A stretch of DNA of 64,000 nt from Bathynomus jamesi (lineage: Eukaryota > Arthropoda > Malacostraca > Isopoda > Cirolanidae). The DNA is taken from assembly GCA_023014485.1 (NCBI GenBank), contig JAJOZX010002359.1:125001-189000 (forward strand), in the 5' to 3' direction. Position 1 is the stretch's first letter. Every line of letters starts with the position of its first letter. The notes below the pieces were generated by a model. It did not search any database and had not been told where the DNA came from. It saw only the letters and a program-made list of their open reading frames with translations. Position numbers and translations under genes: made by a program. Positions 33,654 to 45,275 of this stretch are shown here, piece after piece.

Positions 33654-34154
33654 TTGCGGTTATTTGACAGACCTTAGTGGCTTAGTGTGAAGATTCGTTC
33701 TGTAATAAATAATATACATTTCACTATTTAACCAAACCCAGAAAAATAACATTACATATGTTAAAGTATGGGCCTTTATTCCCAATAATATTAATCTGGA
33801 AGCATTTTGCATTGTTTAGGTCTTTTATGGGAAGGTTTATGGAAAATGCAATAGATGGTTTTTTATTAATAAAAATATATTTATTGATCTTTTATTATTT
33901 ATTTTATTTTATTTTTTATTTTTATTTATTTCTTTATTTATTTATTCTTATTTTTATTTTTATTTTTTTTGCAGGCGCTCATGCCGCCCCTCCACAAATG
34001 CCGCCCTGTGCGGCTGCCCATATTGCCCATATGAGGAACCGCCACTGATTCTCACCCTTCACCACCAGCGCCTCTCACCCAACTGTTGGAATCTTCGGAC
34101 GACGAGAATGCAGACAATCCATATTCCGTTTTCATTGAAATGGATGTAGAATAA

Positions 34155-35090
34155 AAAGAAAACTTAAATTTTGACATTTAGTTTTAATTACCTTTATGAA
34201 ATTTACTTATTTTTTGTGTTATTATTGGAAGCCAGGCTTTGAACTGTACTCTCAGTTTATTTTTTGTTTTAATTTAAGTTAGATTCATAATGTTAATTTT
34301 AGGTAATTTTCCGTGTTTATGAATTTAGAATTAAGTTCAATGTTTTTATTGTATGGCCTTAGGAATTGTGGCTCGATGAAAGCAATTGTTTTAATATGGT
34401 GTTCATGACGTGGGATCAGATCTATGATGATGTTGCATCTACATGTTTAAGCGATTCCCAGGGGTAATTGTCAGAGGAGGCGGGGAATTGCTAATCGAAC
34501 ATCTGCGTTTGGCTGACCCTTTCGAAATCCACACACAGGAGCCAGTCCGGTCTTCATATGTCATCTCAAAGTGTACAAGAACTCTCATCTATGTTGATTG
34601 TAAATTAACATTATGTAACATTGCATTGTTTTAATTTAGTGTACATATTTATTTTATCATAAAAACTTTTTCTCTCTGATACATCACTGTACTGTTAACA
34701 GCATTTCATAGGTTTGGACGGTATACAAACATATAGTTTGGTACAGTATCGTACACAGTACATATTATACTTCCTACAACTTACAAAGGTTATTCATGTA
34801 AAATGATGGTCACAAATGTTATAATTTTGTAATGTTTCAGACCAACAAAGACCCTAGGATCCACTCATGGCTGGTCCACCTAACTATGTTTGTAATTGTG
34901 TATTTTGCATGTCATCCGTGGTGGCGGAGGCGACCTACAATTTTATGTAAGCCTTAATTTTACTACCTTAAACTATACCCAATCTATCAACATATGCGTC
35001 TAATCGATTTTTAAACATGTTTATAGACGTGCTACCTACTAATTACTTCTGGCAAACTATCCCAGCTATTTACTATTCTATGCGTAAAAA
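34155..35090. other. AT-rich sequence, no gene seen
   Basis: Possible 3' untranslated or intergenic DNA downstream of the split peptide frame. Short frames here (for example 34443-34634) carry no recognisable features. Confidence 0.4.
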
Positions 35091-35684
35091 GGTTTTGGTG
35101 CTTTCCTGTTAACGGGAATACCCAACCGTCCGCCACCAAACTGTTTATGTATTTTTGCTCTCGTCATTTTCGTTTAAACTAACGAAAATATCACAACTTA
35201 ACCTAACCAATCATCAAGGGCGTACAGTTAACCTAACCGGGCATTCAATTGACCTAACCGGGCATTCAGTTGACCTAAGAGGTTAATATAACGGAAAATG
35301 CCAGGTTAGGTCAACTGAATGCCCAGTTAGGTTAATTGAATGCCGGTTAGGTCAACTGTACGCCTTTGATAAATAATTGGTTAGGTTAAGTTGTGATATT
35401 TTCGTTAGTTTAAACGATAATGATGAGAGCAAAAATATATCATAAACAGTTTGGTAGTCCCGATAATACTGTACGTAAGTACTAAATTTATTAATCATTT
35501 AAATGAAATTAGTTAATATGTAAGCGATAATCAGTTAGTAGGGGGCCAAAATGTCTTTATGTCATCTAAAATCGCAGAAAAAACGTCGCTGCTTTCGGTA
35601 CGTTGTCACCACATGAATTCCGCAAGATACGAGTCCAGATGATGGCGGACGATTGGGTATTCCCGTTAACAGGAAAGCACCAAA
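35091..35684. repeat. Large palindrome of the TTAACCTAACC family, copy d
   Basis: Outer arms GTGCTTTCCTGTTAACGGGA (about 35091-35140) and its complement (about 35640-35684) enclose AAACTGTTTATG and GCTCTCGTCATTTTCGTTTA arms. The core TCACAACTTAACCTAACCAA and its complement lie innermost, around GGCATTCAGTTGACCTAA. The right arm carries about 170 bp of unmatched insert (about 35455-35630). The outer arms are unlike those of the other copies. Confidence 0.8.
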
Positions 35685-37096
35685 GTTTTTGGCAACTGCT
35701 GTATTAATGTATCTTATATTGACTGGGACTGCATTAGTTATTTTGGGCTTATTTCAGTCTTTCTGAAGGTTCTTTATGAACTTGTTTATGACCGTACGTA
35801 CATATTACGGTGACCCCTTTTATATTCATTTCTTCTATTCTTAACATTTTATGATTTACACTTCGAAAAATTTATAAATTATGCAAAATTTTCTCTTCTA
35901 AGAAAGTCACCTTCATAACTCCCTATTAACAAAACATTAAACAAATCGAGTGAGGGTGATTCATAATAATTAAATTCACTCTGGATTTCAAACAAGAAAT
36001 TTAAATTTTGCTTGGGTAGCCACTGTCCTCCTGTATTAAAATTAAGCTAGTCCTGTTACAAATATACCGCACTTCATTTATGATATTTTTACTGCTCGTG
36101 CATACAATATAATTATGCTCTTAGCTATTTTCAAAAAGGAAAACAAAAACTTGACCCAAAATAGTTATTAAATTTTCTATTATTGTACTAAGTCCTACAA
36201 TATCAAACCTCAGATTACTCCTTATTTTCCTTAGACCTAGTAATTAAACTCCTACCATTATGCCTTTAGGCCAAAGAATAATATTATAGGATCATACCTA
36301 ACACTGACACCCTTAATCACATCCTTAAAAGAAAAATAATTGTCATACTTAGGTTTTATCCTTCGCACTTCAGTTGAAAGGCAATTTTTACAATCTTCCC
36401 TCACAGTTCGTATCATATCTTGATTCTTTTTGGGATTAACAACAGAGAGAAGAAAAGACTTACTCATCCAGTGGGACAGCGGCTGTGACCGGCTTCGGAA
36501 CCCTATCCACATCTCTTGTGAGCTGTTCATTGTTCAACCGTCGTTTCGTTCGTTTGTTGGATCACATCAGAATCCTCCAAGGTTCTCGGGACCATTTCCC
36601 TTGCATCCAGTTCTAAAACGGACTGAGAACCATCCCGTTCAGTACAAAGTGTAGGCCTATACATGTCAGTATTTACTCCCGCAACATCACACGCTTCAGC
36701 GTCTTGAATTTCGTTGTACTCCATTGTTCCACTGTTTCCACTGTATTCCACCGTTTTCAGGTGGGGATGGCTCTGCATCACGAGACCCACCTTACGTTTT
36801 GTCCATGCGCCATACTGCAGGACGCTTGGAAAGGAGCTGGAAGATTTGAATGACTCAAGCTGTTTTAGCCTGTTCTCTAGCGTGAAAATTGCTCTGCTCA
36901 TTTATGACTTGCTTCTGTGAAATTTTTGCAAATGATTCGATTACTGAGTACTGCTTCTTTCCGACATTCTTTTGCTCTGAAGTCTACATTTTTTATTTGA
37001 CCTCTATTAGCGATAGCTTTATTTCGTTATACTTTTTAAGGTCATAGAAACATCTATGTAGTCCACTGAAATGGGTGGAACATAATCAAAGTAGTA
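35685..37096. other. Mostly featureless, two unrecognised minus-strand frames
   Basis: The minus-strand frames 36901-36527 (124 codons, starting MSRAIFTLENRLKQLESFKS) and 36530-36258 (90 codons) overlap by a few bases. I recognise no family, and no homologue is seen elsewhere in the window. The first has a normal-looking composition and a coiled-coil-like start, so it might be an exon of a host gene or of an element. Confidence 0.3.
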
Positions 37097-38112
37097 CAGG
37101 TCGTCCTCGCTTTATGCGACTTCTCTTAATGCGATTTCGCTATTATGCAACGACCTTACTTCTATCACTCTCTCGCTCTGTGCGACAATAATTTGCAATT
37201 ATGCGACTGGCTGGTTTAGACGTGCGAAACTCGTGCGACCAGTGTGGGCGAGCGCGGACTCCGCTATGCAGTTCGTGCAGGTGGAGGGGTGAGTCAGCAG
37301 CCACGCGAGGCAGCCCGCACGCTCCCTCAATCTCCCTCACTCAGTCTCGCATTGTCCATTGTTGTGTGCGACCTACGTTACTCGCTCTCATCTTGCAGCG
37401 TTTTTTTTTGCCAACCTCGTTAACCTCGTTACACTTCCATGCGTTAGTCACTCTTCACTCGAAGGTCAAACTGGTGGCCTCACCTCTAGGTCTGGCTTGG
37501 TGGAGGAGCGAGTTGCTTTCTTCCGCTCTCCACCGCACATAGCCAGGTACACCCGGCTCATTTGGAACCATCCTGAGCTAGGAATCTAGTCTTCTTTTGA
37601 AGACTTCAACTTTGACCCCTGTAACGTTTCTGAGGTCCTTTGGAAGCTGGTTAAAAAGTCTTTGCCCCTGACAACCAAGCTATTTTCATCATTGTTGAAG
37701 AGGTCCCTTGTCGGGCCTTTAATTTGGGGACACTACACATTCTACCTTTCCTATTTTCCAGGGTTGTTTGGATGGTAATTGGGTTTAGTTTGAGGAAAGT
37801 ACAGATTCAGTTTACGTAGTCTTTCTCAGTACTGTAGTTGAGTTCTTTGCAGCCATCACTCTTAGTTGTGAAATACCTGTTATTTCTTTTAATGTTCTTT
37901 TCTATATAATGTCAGATGATTGTTTTATTTTATTTGGTGATTTTTCATTTGATTTGTTATGAAAGAGAGTTAGAAACGTTTTTTTCGGGGGTCAATAGTG
38001 GTCTTGGAGCGCATCATTTTTAAATACATGTAAGAAATGGCTCTCCTTATGCGAAATCGCTTTGTGCAAACTTTTTATGGAACACAACCCCAGCATAAAT
38101 TGAGGGCGACCT
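37097..38112. mobile_element. Pogo/Tigger-type non-autonomous element, 1.0 kb
   Basis: Termini CAGGTCGTCCTCGCTTTATG and TAAATTGAGGGCGACCTG are inverted and flanked by TA, with subterminal GCGATTTCGC motifs. The end sequence resembles the CAGGCATACCTCG-type termini of Tigger elements. No transposase frame is recognisable inside. The frames at 37143-37589 are unlike transposases. Confidence 0.7.
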
Positions 38113-38484
38113 GTAGTTATTTCTAAGATACCACATGGAAGAACCTCAGAAGTGACGTCAGTAGTATGGCTGCAAAAATGAGTGCAAATGTAATTACATG
38201 CAACATGTCAGGAGTGCCAGTGCCAGTGCCATACAAGAGTGGCAGTGCCATGCAACAGACCCTGAATAAAGAGGGGGGAGGAGGTTATACATGAAGATGG
38301 GTCGGGGTAGACCCTCCGAAGGAGGAGTAGGAAAACCTAACCTAACATGTAAGTATTTGTATGTTTCTTTGTTTGCATATAAGTATATGAATGTTTGTGT
38401 GTTTGCACGAAAGCATATGAATGTTTGTGTTTCCACGTAAGTATATGAATGTTTGTGTGCTTGCATGTAAGTTTAATTTGTGAT

Positions 38485-38531
<47 letters not shown>

Positions 38532-38754
38532 TATCGTGTATGTACGCTTGGGTGTATGTATTTAAAGGTAATAAAACAAGTATTTATGAGACAATGAGTG
38601 GAGAGAGGGACTTCTCGCTGGGACATCTTGGTACATAGTGAAAGCTTCTCTATCCATCCTGGACGGCTTTAGATCACAGTCAGTTAGCTTATTTTTTTAT
38701 GCAGGAAGGAGGGGCCAAAAGCAAATGCCCGCAAAAGCGCCCTCCCCCGAATAG
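38113..38754. other. Short repeats and microsatellite
   Basis: Several imperfect copies of GTAAGTATATGAATGTTTGTGT lie at 38348-38470, then (TA)n at 38490-38528. AACCTAACCTAACATG at 38334-38349 is a short telomere-like motif. No gene. Confidence 0.55.
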
Positions 38755-39990
38755 AAGAAAAAGCTAAAATCAAGGTTCAAGGTTTTCGAGATGCCTAGAC
38801 ACTCTGCGTTTGAAAGATGGGAAGTCATGGACAGGAAGAAAGATTGATTGAGGAAGATTGTTCCAGAGTTGACCGGTTGAGTAGATGAAAGATCGAAAAT
38901 TCCGATTAATCCTTGCGTTAGAAAGTTGGACAGGAAAGAAATGAGAAAGTGTAGAAAGTCTGGTGCTGCGTGCTCTCTTTAAAGGAGGAGGCATGCAGTT
39001 AGAGAGTTCATAAGAGCAATGTCCGTTATAATAGCGATAGTAAAGAGAGAGAGAGTGAGGCAACATTGCAGCGAAGAAAGAGAGATTGAAGACAATCAGT
39101 AAGTGGCGGGTAATTGATGATACGAAAAGCCTTTAATTCCACCTGGTCAAGTACGGCTGTGTGGGTTGAACCACCCCACACATGAGAAGCATACTCCATG
39201 CAGGGTGGAACAAGACCCATATAGAAAGACAGCAACTGAGTGGGGGTGAAGAAACCGTGGAGGCTGTACAGCGTACAGCACACCTAACCTCTGAGAAGTT
39301 GTTTTAGAGAGTATATGTGATCTTTCAAGGAAAGTTCACGAGAAAAAAGAAAAGAAAACGCCAAGAATGTGAAGAGAAGAGGAAGGATTCAGTTGTGTGT
39401 TGTTAAAGGTAAGGGGATAGTTGTTTGGAAGACTGTGACGAGTAGACAGATGAAGGAACTGAGTTTTTAAGGCATTGAAAGCCACAAGGTTTTCTCTACC
39501 GCAATAAGATATAGCAGAAAGATCAGAGGTCAGGTGTCCCATATCCGTCCTACACGAATCATAAAGTGACTGCTGTGACGGACACTGGGAAGCAGGTGGA
39601 AAAGTGTAAAGTAGAATCATCGGCATAGGAGTGAATAGGACAGGAAGTGCGAATTAAAAGATCATTAATAAATAAAAGGAAAATAGTGGGTGGCAAGACA
39701 AAACCCTGAAATACACCACTGTTAATAGAATTAGAAGAACAGTGGCTATGTATAACCGCAGCTACACATCGGCCAAAAAAAAAATTAAAGATGAAGGCAC
39801 TGATGGAAGGGTAGAAGCCGAAGGAGGGCAGTTTGGAAATTAAAGGTTTGTGCCAGACTCTATGAAAAGCTTATAATATGTCTAGCGCAATAGCAAAAGT
39901 TTCACCGAAATCTCGAGAGGAGGATGACCAAGAGTCAGAGAAATATACAAGAAGATCGCCAGTAGGGCATCCCTTATGGAACAGAGCCAG
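38755..39990 (-). pseudogene. Non-LTR reverse transcriptase C-terminal fragment
   Basis: Minus-strand segments in order: QSLYDSCRTDMGHLTSDLSA, ENLVAFNALKTQFLHLSTRH, SSLHILGVFF (about 39626-39336), LYSLHGFFTPTQLLSFYMGL, MEYASHVWGGSTHTAVLDQV (39283-39026), then RARSTRLSTLSHFFPVQLSN and YSTGQLWNNLPQSIFLPVHD (39066-38770). This is the thumb and C-terminal region of a Jockey/CR1-group LINE reverse transcriptase, distinct from the 22.9-28.4 kb family. At least two frameshifts. Upstream degraded sequence to about 39990 fits the palm, though the catalytic box is not clearly readable. Confidence 0.8.
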
Positions 39991-40021
39991 TCAGTACAGC
40001 CACACGTGTTGATGTAGAGGC

Positions 40022-40069
<48 letters not shown>

Positions 40070-40073
<4 letters not shown>

Positions 40074-40876
40074 ATACACAAGCCACTTGATCTTCAATAT
40101 TTAAAACAGCCCTTGAGATAAACCTCGATTGTCCTCATCGACTCGTGCGACGCTCCCCCCCCTTTTTTCTTTGTTCTTAAATGCTTGCCTCGGCGCGTTT
40201 TGGACTCGTAGGAGGGATGGAGCACGAAAACAGATGCGGACCCGTCAGAAGAGATCTGGCGCTTCGTCGGGAAAGAGTGAAAGGCCGGGTGGCGCTCTGG
40301 TAATTCTCCGAGTAGGCCTTGAGAGGGTTTGCTCGTTAAAAGACTAAATTTGAAAGTTATTGAGTGAGATTCGAGATTTGAGTTCGAGATATGGAGTTTG
40401 AGAGAATACGAGAGATTTTGAGTTTATGAGGAAATAGTGAGAGCCGTTAACCTAAACTACTGCGAGGGATGTAGTGGACGGGCAACGACAAATCTTAAAT
40501 TAATTAATTAATGTTAAGACTAGTTTAAGAAAAACCTGAACTTGACCGTAATACATTTTGAATTTGAGGCTGAACTTGAAGCTAAATGTGACTTAAATTT
40601 ATTGATTAAAAGCTATTCAAACCAACTATTTCATTTTCAAATACACACTAAAATCGGGGGTACAGAAGTAAGCGGAAGATAAAGAATTCACGCAGAGGGT
40701 CACTAACTTAAAGAAAGATCTATTATAACTTCAATTTACTCATCGGGCATTTACAGTGACCTTCGAAAGTAAACAATTTGTAATAAGGATCCGTCTCCCC
40801 TGACAAAGGACATTTTTATTCTTTATTACAAACTGGTGTCAGAAGAAGGGGATAAAACGGATTTTTTTTTATTACA
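40070..40876 (+). repeat. 5' LTR
   Basis: Begins TGTTATACACA and ends near TTATTACA before the primer site. It contains an inner copy of the end-plus-primer motif at about 40824-40858 (TTATTACAAACTGGTGTCAG). The 72-codon frame MSSSTRATLPP... at 40129 is retained in both LTRs. Confidence 0.85.
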
Positions 40877-40878
40877 AC

Positions 40879-40896
40879 TGGTGTCAGAAGTGGGAT
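40879..40896 (+). promoter_or_regulatory. Primer binding site for tRNA-Leu
   Basis: TGGTGTCAGAAGTGGGAT is complementary to the 3' end of an arthropod tRNA-Leu (ending ATCCCACTTCTGACA plus CCA). A degenerate second copy lies at 40834-40850, inside the LTR. Confidence 0.7.
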
Positions 40897-41325
40897 CTTC
40901 CCTTTCTGATACCCCCCCAATAAAAACCTAAGTGAAAAAGTGAAAAAAGTGCTCTCCAAGTGCGTATATGAGGGCTACCAGCTAGCAACAGACAGCGACG
41001 AAAGACAACGTGAGGGTCACCCGATCGAGGACCGCTGCGTGGGCTGCTGCTACTGGACACCAAGCCGCAGGAGGAGTAAACTTTCCCACGAACGCGGAAA
41101 GAGAGGTAAGCGACCCATCTTGTGTTGCGAAAGGTTTTAGAGGACGAGTGGAGAGCCTCCCGACAGCGAGCAGTTCCCCTAAATTAACCCCATCAAACTT
41201 TCATTTCTTTCCCCCAAAATATTTATATAAATAGACTAACTTTCCTTCCAATCGGTTCCCCTAGACTCGAGTTTGAGACTGATCCGGTTCCGAACCTATT
41301 TTTAGCACAATTTAGAGATTCAAAT

Positions 41326-43623
41326 TTGGTCGAGTTTTGGCCGATCTCATTCGAGAACAGCCTCTTGGCCAAGAAGAAATCAGTCCCAACCATGTATCAG
41401 CAACCACTCCCTACCCACTTCCCTTATCCCTATGTTCCCCCTTTCTATCCAATGTATCCGCACTTGTATTCCCCTAATGCAGGCTTCCCCGCTCCACACG
41501 TTAATACCGTCCCGTATAACACTAGTAATGCACCCAAATTCCATAAAAAAATTGCCGGATATAAGCACGCTCGATGTCTTCTATGTGAGGACAGGGGACA
41601 CCTAGCTTTTTATTGCCCCCTGATTGAAGGAGTGAAGACATTGAAGGAGCGTGAAAGGGATGAGAGCTATAGGCGAGAGAATGAAAGAGATCATCGGAGG
41701 GAATGGACCCCAAGAGGAGGCCGACGGTATGGAGATTACGAAAGAAGAGGAAGTAGGTACTCTTCCCTTTCCGAATATTCGAGAAAACGGAACTTCTCGC
41801 CGTATGAGAGAAACAGAGATACTTATGGTGACCCAAGATACGACAAGAGGTATGAAGGTAACCCCAGATATAACAGCAGGTATGTGGGTAACCCCAGATA
41901 CGACTACAGATATGAGAATCGGTACGAGAATCGGTACCGTTCATCGTCACCCTATGAACGAAGAAGAAGGGACTATTCCCCTTACGACAGAGACTACTCC
42001 CCTTACGACAGGAGAAATGGAGGTTACCCCTCCTCCGACAGGAATGGAGGCAGGTATCCCGACAGAAGAACGGACCGAAGTCCGTCACCCTATCGGAGAT
42101 ACGATAAGGAAAGAGAACCTAACCGCGGAAGACGCCCAGAAAAAGAATGGGAAAAAGGGCGAAGAAATTCCCCGTGGGCCCGGAGGAATGACTCATCAAA
42201 CGAAAGAGAGACCTCTCCCTCTTGAGTGTCATTTAAGGAGGAGGAAGAGGCAACGCACAAGACACAAGAACTTAAATTGAAGTCGATATTGGTAAGGAGA
42301 AAAGAAGACAAAGGCAGGGACTGGGACAGAAGAGATGAAGGTGAGAAAGTGAAAGTGAACGAATGGGATGAAAGAGGCAGAAAAAATCTCACAAATAAGG
42401 AAGCGAAAGAGATGAATGAAATGTATGAAAGGAATGAAAGACGCAGCTTCAATAATGATACGAAAGAGGAGTGTCTAAATGTTTATGAAACGAGCGATAT
42501 TGAAAGTGCATATACGGTGCAAGAGGACGAAGTGAGTCTGCAGAGTGATTTGACCTTGAGAGCGGAGTCTGCATTAGGCAAACCTCAAAACGAGTGCGAG
42601 GAAGGGGAAAGTGACCATGACTTTGAGGTAAATTCTCAGTCGGAGGACACAGACGCGGTGGGAATAATAACGGAGTGTACGAGAAGAATGTATGAGATGT
42701 TCGAATTAAGCGAGAAAGAAATGGAAGGAATGCAAGAATTAAAATCTGAGAGATGAGATGAGAACACGAAAAACCGAAGGGAAATTGATCCCCCAACGGA
42801 AGCACAATGGGTAAATGGAGTATATATTATGTGTTCATGTGACGTGAATATGAGACATAACGTGACGAAGAATGACTCGTGTTTGTATTGTGGGAATAGA
42901 AGTAGTTTCAATCCGACGAACAAAAATGTAAATTGCGAAAATGAATTAAAAACGAGCGAGGAAAATATCATGATAATGGACGCGGATGAATTGGCTATAC
43001 AGGAAATGATGGAATTCGGCGAAAGAGACATGAATGAAGTAGCTCCCTCGAATGATTGTCCCAGGGAATCGACCAGGGTAGAAATAAACGAAAGTTGCGT
43101 GAGGGAGAATGCAGAGCAACAAATAATGAATGAAAACGGTCCCGTGATGTCCCTTGAACTTTTGAACGAAGGGGCCGATGTTTGTCTAACAAGGAAAGGG
43201 TCAATTGACACGGTTGAATTTCGACCCCAAGTCGAAATTACGAATCATAGCCGTAAGGCGGTAAATGAAGAAGTCCTAACCACCATGGGACAAATAGAAA
43301 CAAAAATAGGCATTGAGCGCGAGAAATATGATCTTACTGCGTTGCTCGTTAAAGAATTGCCTGAGAGATTAAACTTTATTTTAGGGGCGGATTTCATCCG
43401 AGTAAACCTCATACATATTGCAGGTAAAGGCACGGGGTTTGTGGCTTACATAAATGAGATTCAAATCCCCTTGAGTACGAAATTGATGGGAGCCCCAAAC
43501 CAAGAAGACCAAAGCGCGGAGAGAAAAGAAGTAAACAACCTCCCTCTCCCATTAGTACGAGGGTCCACTTCCATTGCCCCTTTAGCTGGAGCAATTTTAG
43601 AAGTACGACTCCTTCCCCGTTGA
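41326..43623 (+). pseudogene. Gag and protease-like reading frame with two in-frame TGA
   Basis: One phase stays open from 41326 to 43623 except TGA at 42223-42225 and 42754-42756. The first part has a proline/tyrosine-rich start, a CCHC zinc knuckle (CLLCEDRGHLAFYC) and arginine-, tyrosine- and serine-rich repeats (DRDYSPYDR, NPRYDYRYENRYENRYR), suited to RNA binding. No capsid domain is visible. The middle is glutamate/lysine-rich. The third part resembles a retroviral-type aspartic protease: LLNEGADVCLTRKGS sits where D-T/S-G-A is expected, and FILGADFI matches the ILG-x-DF end. The expected catalytic aspartate is Asn here, so activity is doubtful. Confidence 0.7.
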
Positions 43624-44224
43624 AGGAGGGATCCACTCTAATCGTAGAGGCGAGAGAAACCCCTTTAAACCTAAGGGTAGAACCGCAACTAGTTTGCGTG
43701 AACGAAGAAAGGAATGTATCCGTCATCGTGCGAAATGAATCAGCCAACGATAGAGTTAAAGTTACGGGAGAAAGGACAAAGCTAGCGGGAGAAGTTTTAC
43801 GATACTGCGATTGCGAAGGGAAAAACCCTGTAGCGCGCCAAACGAATGCTCTTCCAACGGCGAAGAACCCAAGAAAGAAGTGAGTGAAAAAGAGATCAAT
43901 CAAGTCATGAACCATAAGCGTAAATGGTCTGAAGATGAAATTTCAGAGGAAATTTATAACATAGAAATGATGAGCGAATTCTCGTTAACCCCTAATTCTG
44001 CAGAGCCGGAAAGAAGGGTTGTACAAGAATTTCTAATAAATCATAAATTAGACTCAGAAGAAAGGAGATTAAAAAACCCTCTTAAGGACTATATTGGACG
44101 AAAGAGAAGAAAATTAAACGAGACTGAAATTGTGACCGAAGAAGAAGAAACAAACAAGATGAATTACGGACGCCAGAAAAAAAACGCAATTATAGTGACG
44201 AAACGAAAAGGAAAAGGGAGATAA
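43600..44224 (+). pseudogene. Protease-RT linker-like and basic region
   Basis: After a frame change near 43605 the sequence reads EGSTLIVEARETPLNLRVEP, then RNVSVIVRNESANDRVKVTG and GERTKLAGEV. This is like the segment joining protease to reverse transcriptase in Gypsy-type Pol. A further frame change near 43850 leads to a lysine/glutamate-rich end at 44224. No reverse transcriptase follows. Confidence 0.5.
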
Positions 44225-44845
44225 CAAATGAACCACACCGCTTCCGCTGTCGTTACGAGGAAAGGGATAGTTTACGATCGCACGCAGGTCGACCACCAGA
44301 ACTCATTTAAAGGTCCTGATTGCTGGTCTAGAAGATGAACTTATCGGCTAATGTTTAGAAGGCGATCGAACGAGTAAACAAGACACGCACGCTAATTAAA
44401 CCAAAGGGAACAAATGGGTTAAACTCTTCCCCGGGAAAATAAAGAAAAATGTTCTTTCCCTTTAACGAAACTTTTACCATTTAATATATAATCAAATTAA
44501 TCTCCCCCCCCCTCGGGAAGTTGACTGAAAGGCATGATTCCGGTTTGGAGTTAAAAAATGTTCATATAACAATATGTATTACACATTTTCTTTTTCATAT
44601 AGCATACATTTTTCACTGCATATCGTTTATAAAATATTTCACGTTCTAATATCGTGGCATCTGACTCAGAGTTTGATGAGTAAGAGGTTAGCGTGGATGC
44701 CTAGATAGCATGTTTCACGCGTCCGAATCAACTCTCTCAAATTCCTTGAGTTCAAGGGAATCGAGTGGAAAATTTATAAAAAAGAATTCATTAAGATTTC
44801 GAGAGAAGACATTTTCTTGTTTATCATTACTCATATAAAATATTT
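44225..44845. other. Element interior without recognisable gene
   Basis: About 0.6 kb where Pol would be expected. No polymerase or integrase motif was found. Confidence 0.45.
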
Positions 44846-45275
44846 TTGTCTTGTCTTAACGAAATTGCACCTGAATTAATCATGATCCCCATCCTCTTAA
44901 CCTTATGCATTATACAAGTTGGGGCGCAAACTTTCTCAAATCACGGAGTCCTTTTCCAACCAATGGGCTCTCTAATTCGGCAAGGCCCCACGTACACTTT
45001 TAGCGCACGTCTCAGTCTGAAGCCCGACTTTCGAAACCTACTGACCTGAATCACCTCGTGATTTCGAGATCACGTATATCGTGAACTCCTCATTTACGAA
45101 GGAGGCCCTTCACCACTTCAACGCTTCCCTGTCTAAGGGAATAGACCTTCAGGATGTAACCCGGTACCTGCGCAGGATCGCCACGCCACCCTCACCCTGT
45201 GTCTCGCGTTGGAAATAGTCGTCGGAATTGCGATCTGGAAGAGACGATGCTGCTCGCCGCCGAGATCCTCCACCG
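44846..45275 (+). pseudogene. Env-like glycoprotein remnant
   Basis: The first frame (44846-45049) begins near a hydrophobic leader (LIMIPILLTLCIIQVGAQ), then SNHGVLFQPMGSLIRQGPTY, similar in type to the mature N-terminus of insect errantivirus Env proteins. Later segments in other frames read SSFTKEALHHFNASLSKGID (near 45090) and LTLCLALEIVVGIAIWKRRC (near 45200), a membrane anchor followed by basic residues. The usual Env is several hundred residues, so most is deleted and the rest is frameshifted. Confidence 0.5.

Larger units (their letters stand above)
29832..34047 (-). mobile_element. Complete 4.2-kb hAT transposon (ZMYM1-like)
   Basis: Ends CAGTAGCGGTCCTAGC and GGAACCGCCACTG are inverted repeats flanked by a perfect 8-bp duplication ATTCTCAC (29824-29831 and 34048-34055). 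The only gene runs on the minus strand in three exons. A smaller MITE is nested in intron 1. The perfect duplication and near-intact gene point to a relatively recent insertion. Confidence 0.93.
29778..34154 (+). pseudogene. Candidate small secreted peptide, split by a hAT element
   Basis: The frame ATG 29778 to 29831 gives MEIFIFLLAVILLVVYSH, an ideal signal peptide. The hAT element 29832-34047 and its duplicated 8 bp (34048-34055) interrupt it. From 34056 the same phase continues PSPPAPLTQLLESSDDENAD, then a short NPYSVFIEMDVE end and TAA at 34152-34154. Read across the insertion, keeping one copy of the duplication, this is a 50-residue preprotein with no stop and no frame loss. AATAAA overlaps the stop codon. 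The mature part would be short, proline-rich then acidic. I recognise no family. It could be a neuropeptide- or defence-type secreted peptide, or a chance frame, because the evidence is a single open frame with a convincing leader. Confidence 0.5.

Noticed and set aside
37143..37589. Frames within the pogo-like element
   Set aside because: No similarity to transposases and both strands are open, typical of GC-rich non-coding sequence.
40129..40347. 72-codon frame identical in both LTRs
   Set aside because: LTR copies are recent, so identity is expected without selection. No domain or leader.
41522..42088. Minus-strand 188-codon frame
   Set aside because: Antisense shadow of the arginine/tyrosine-rich Gag-like frame.
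42636..43211. Minus-strand 191-codon frame
   Set aside because: Antisense shadow of the Gag-protease phase, which has better protein character.
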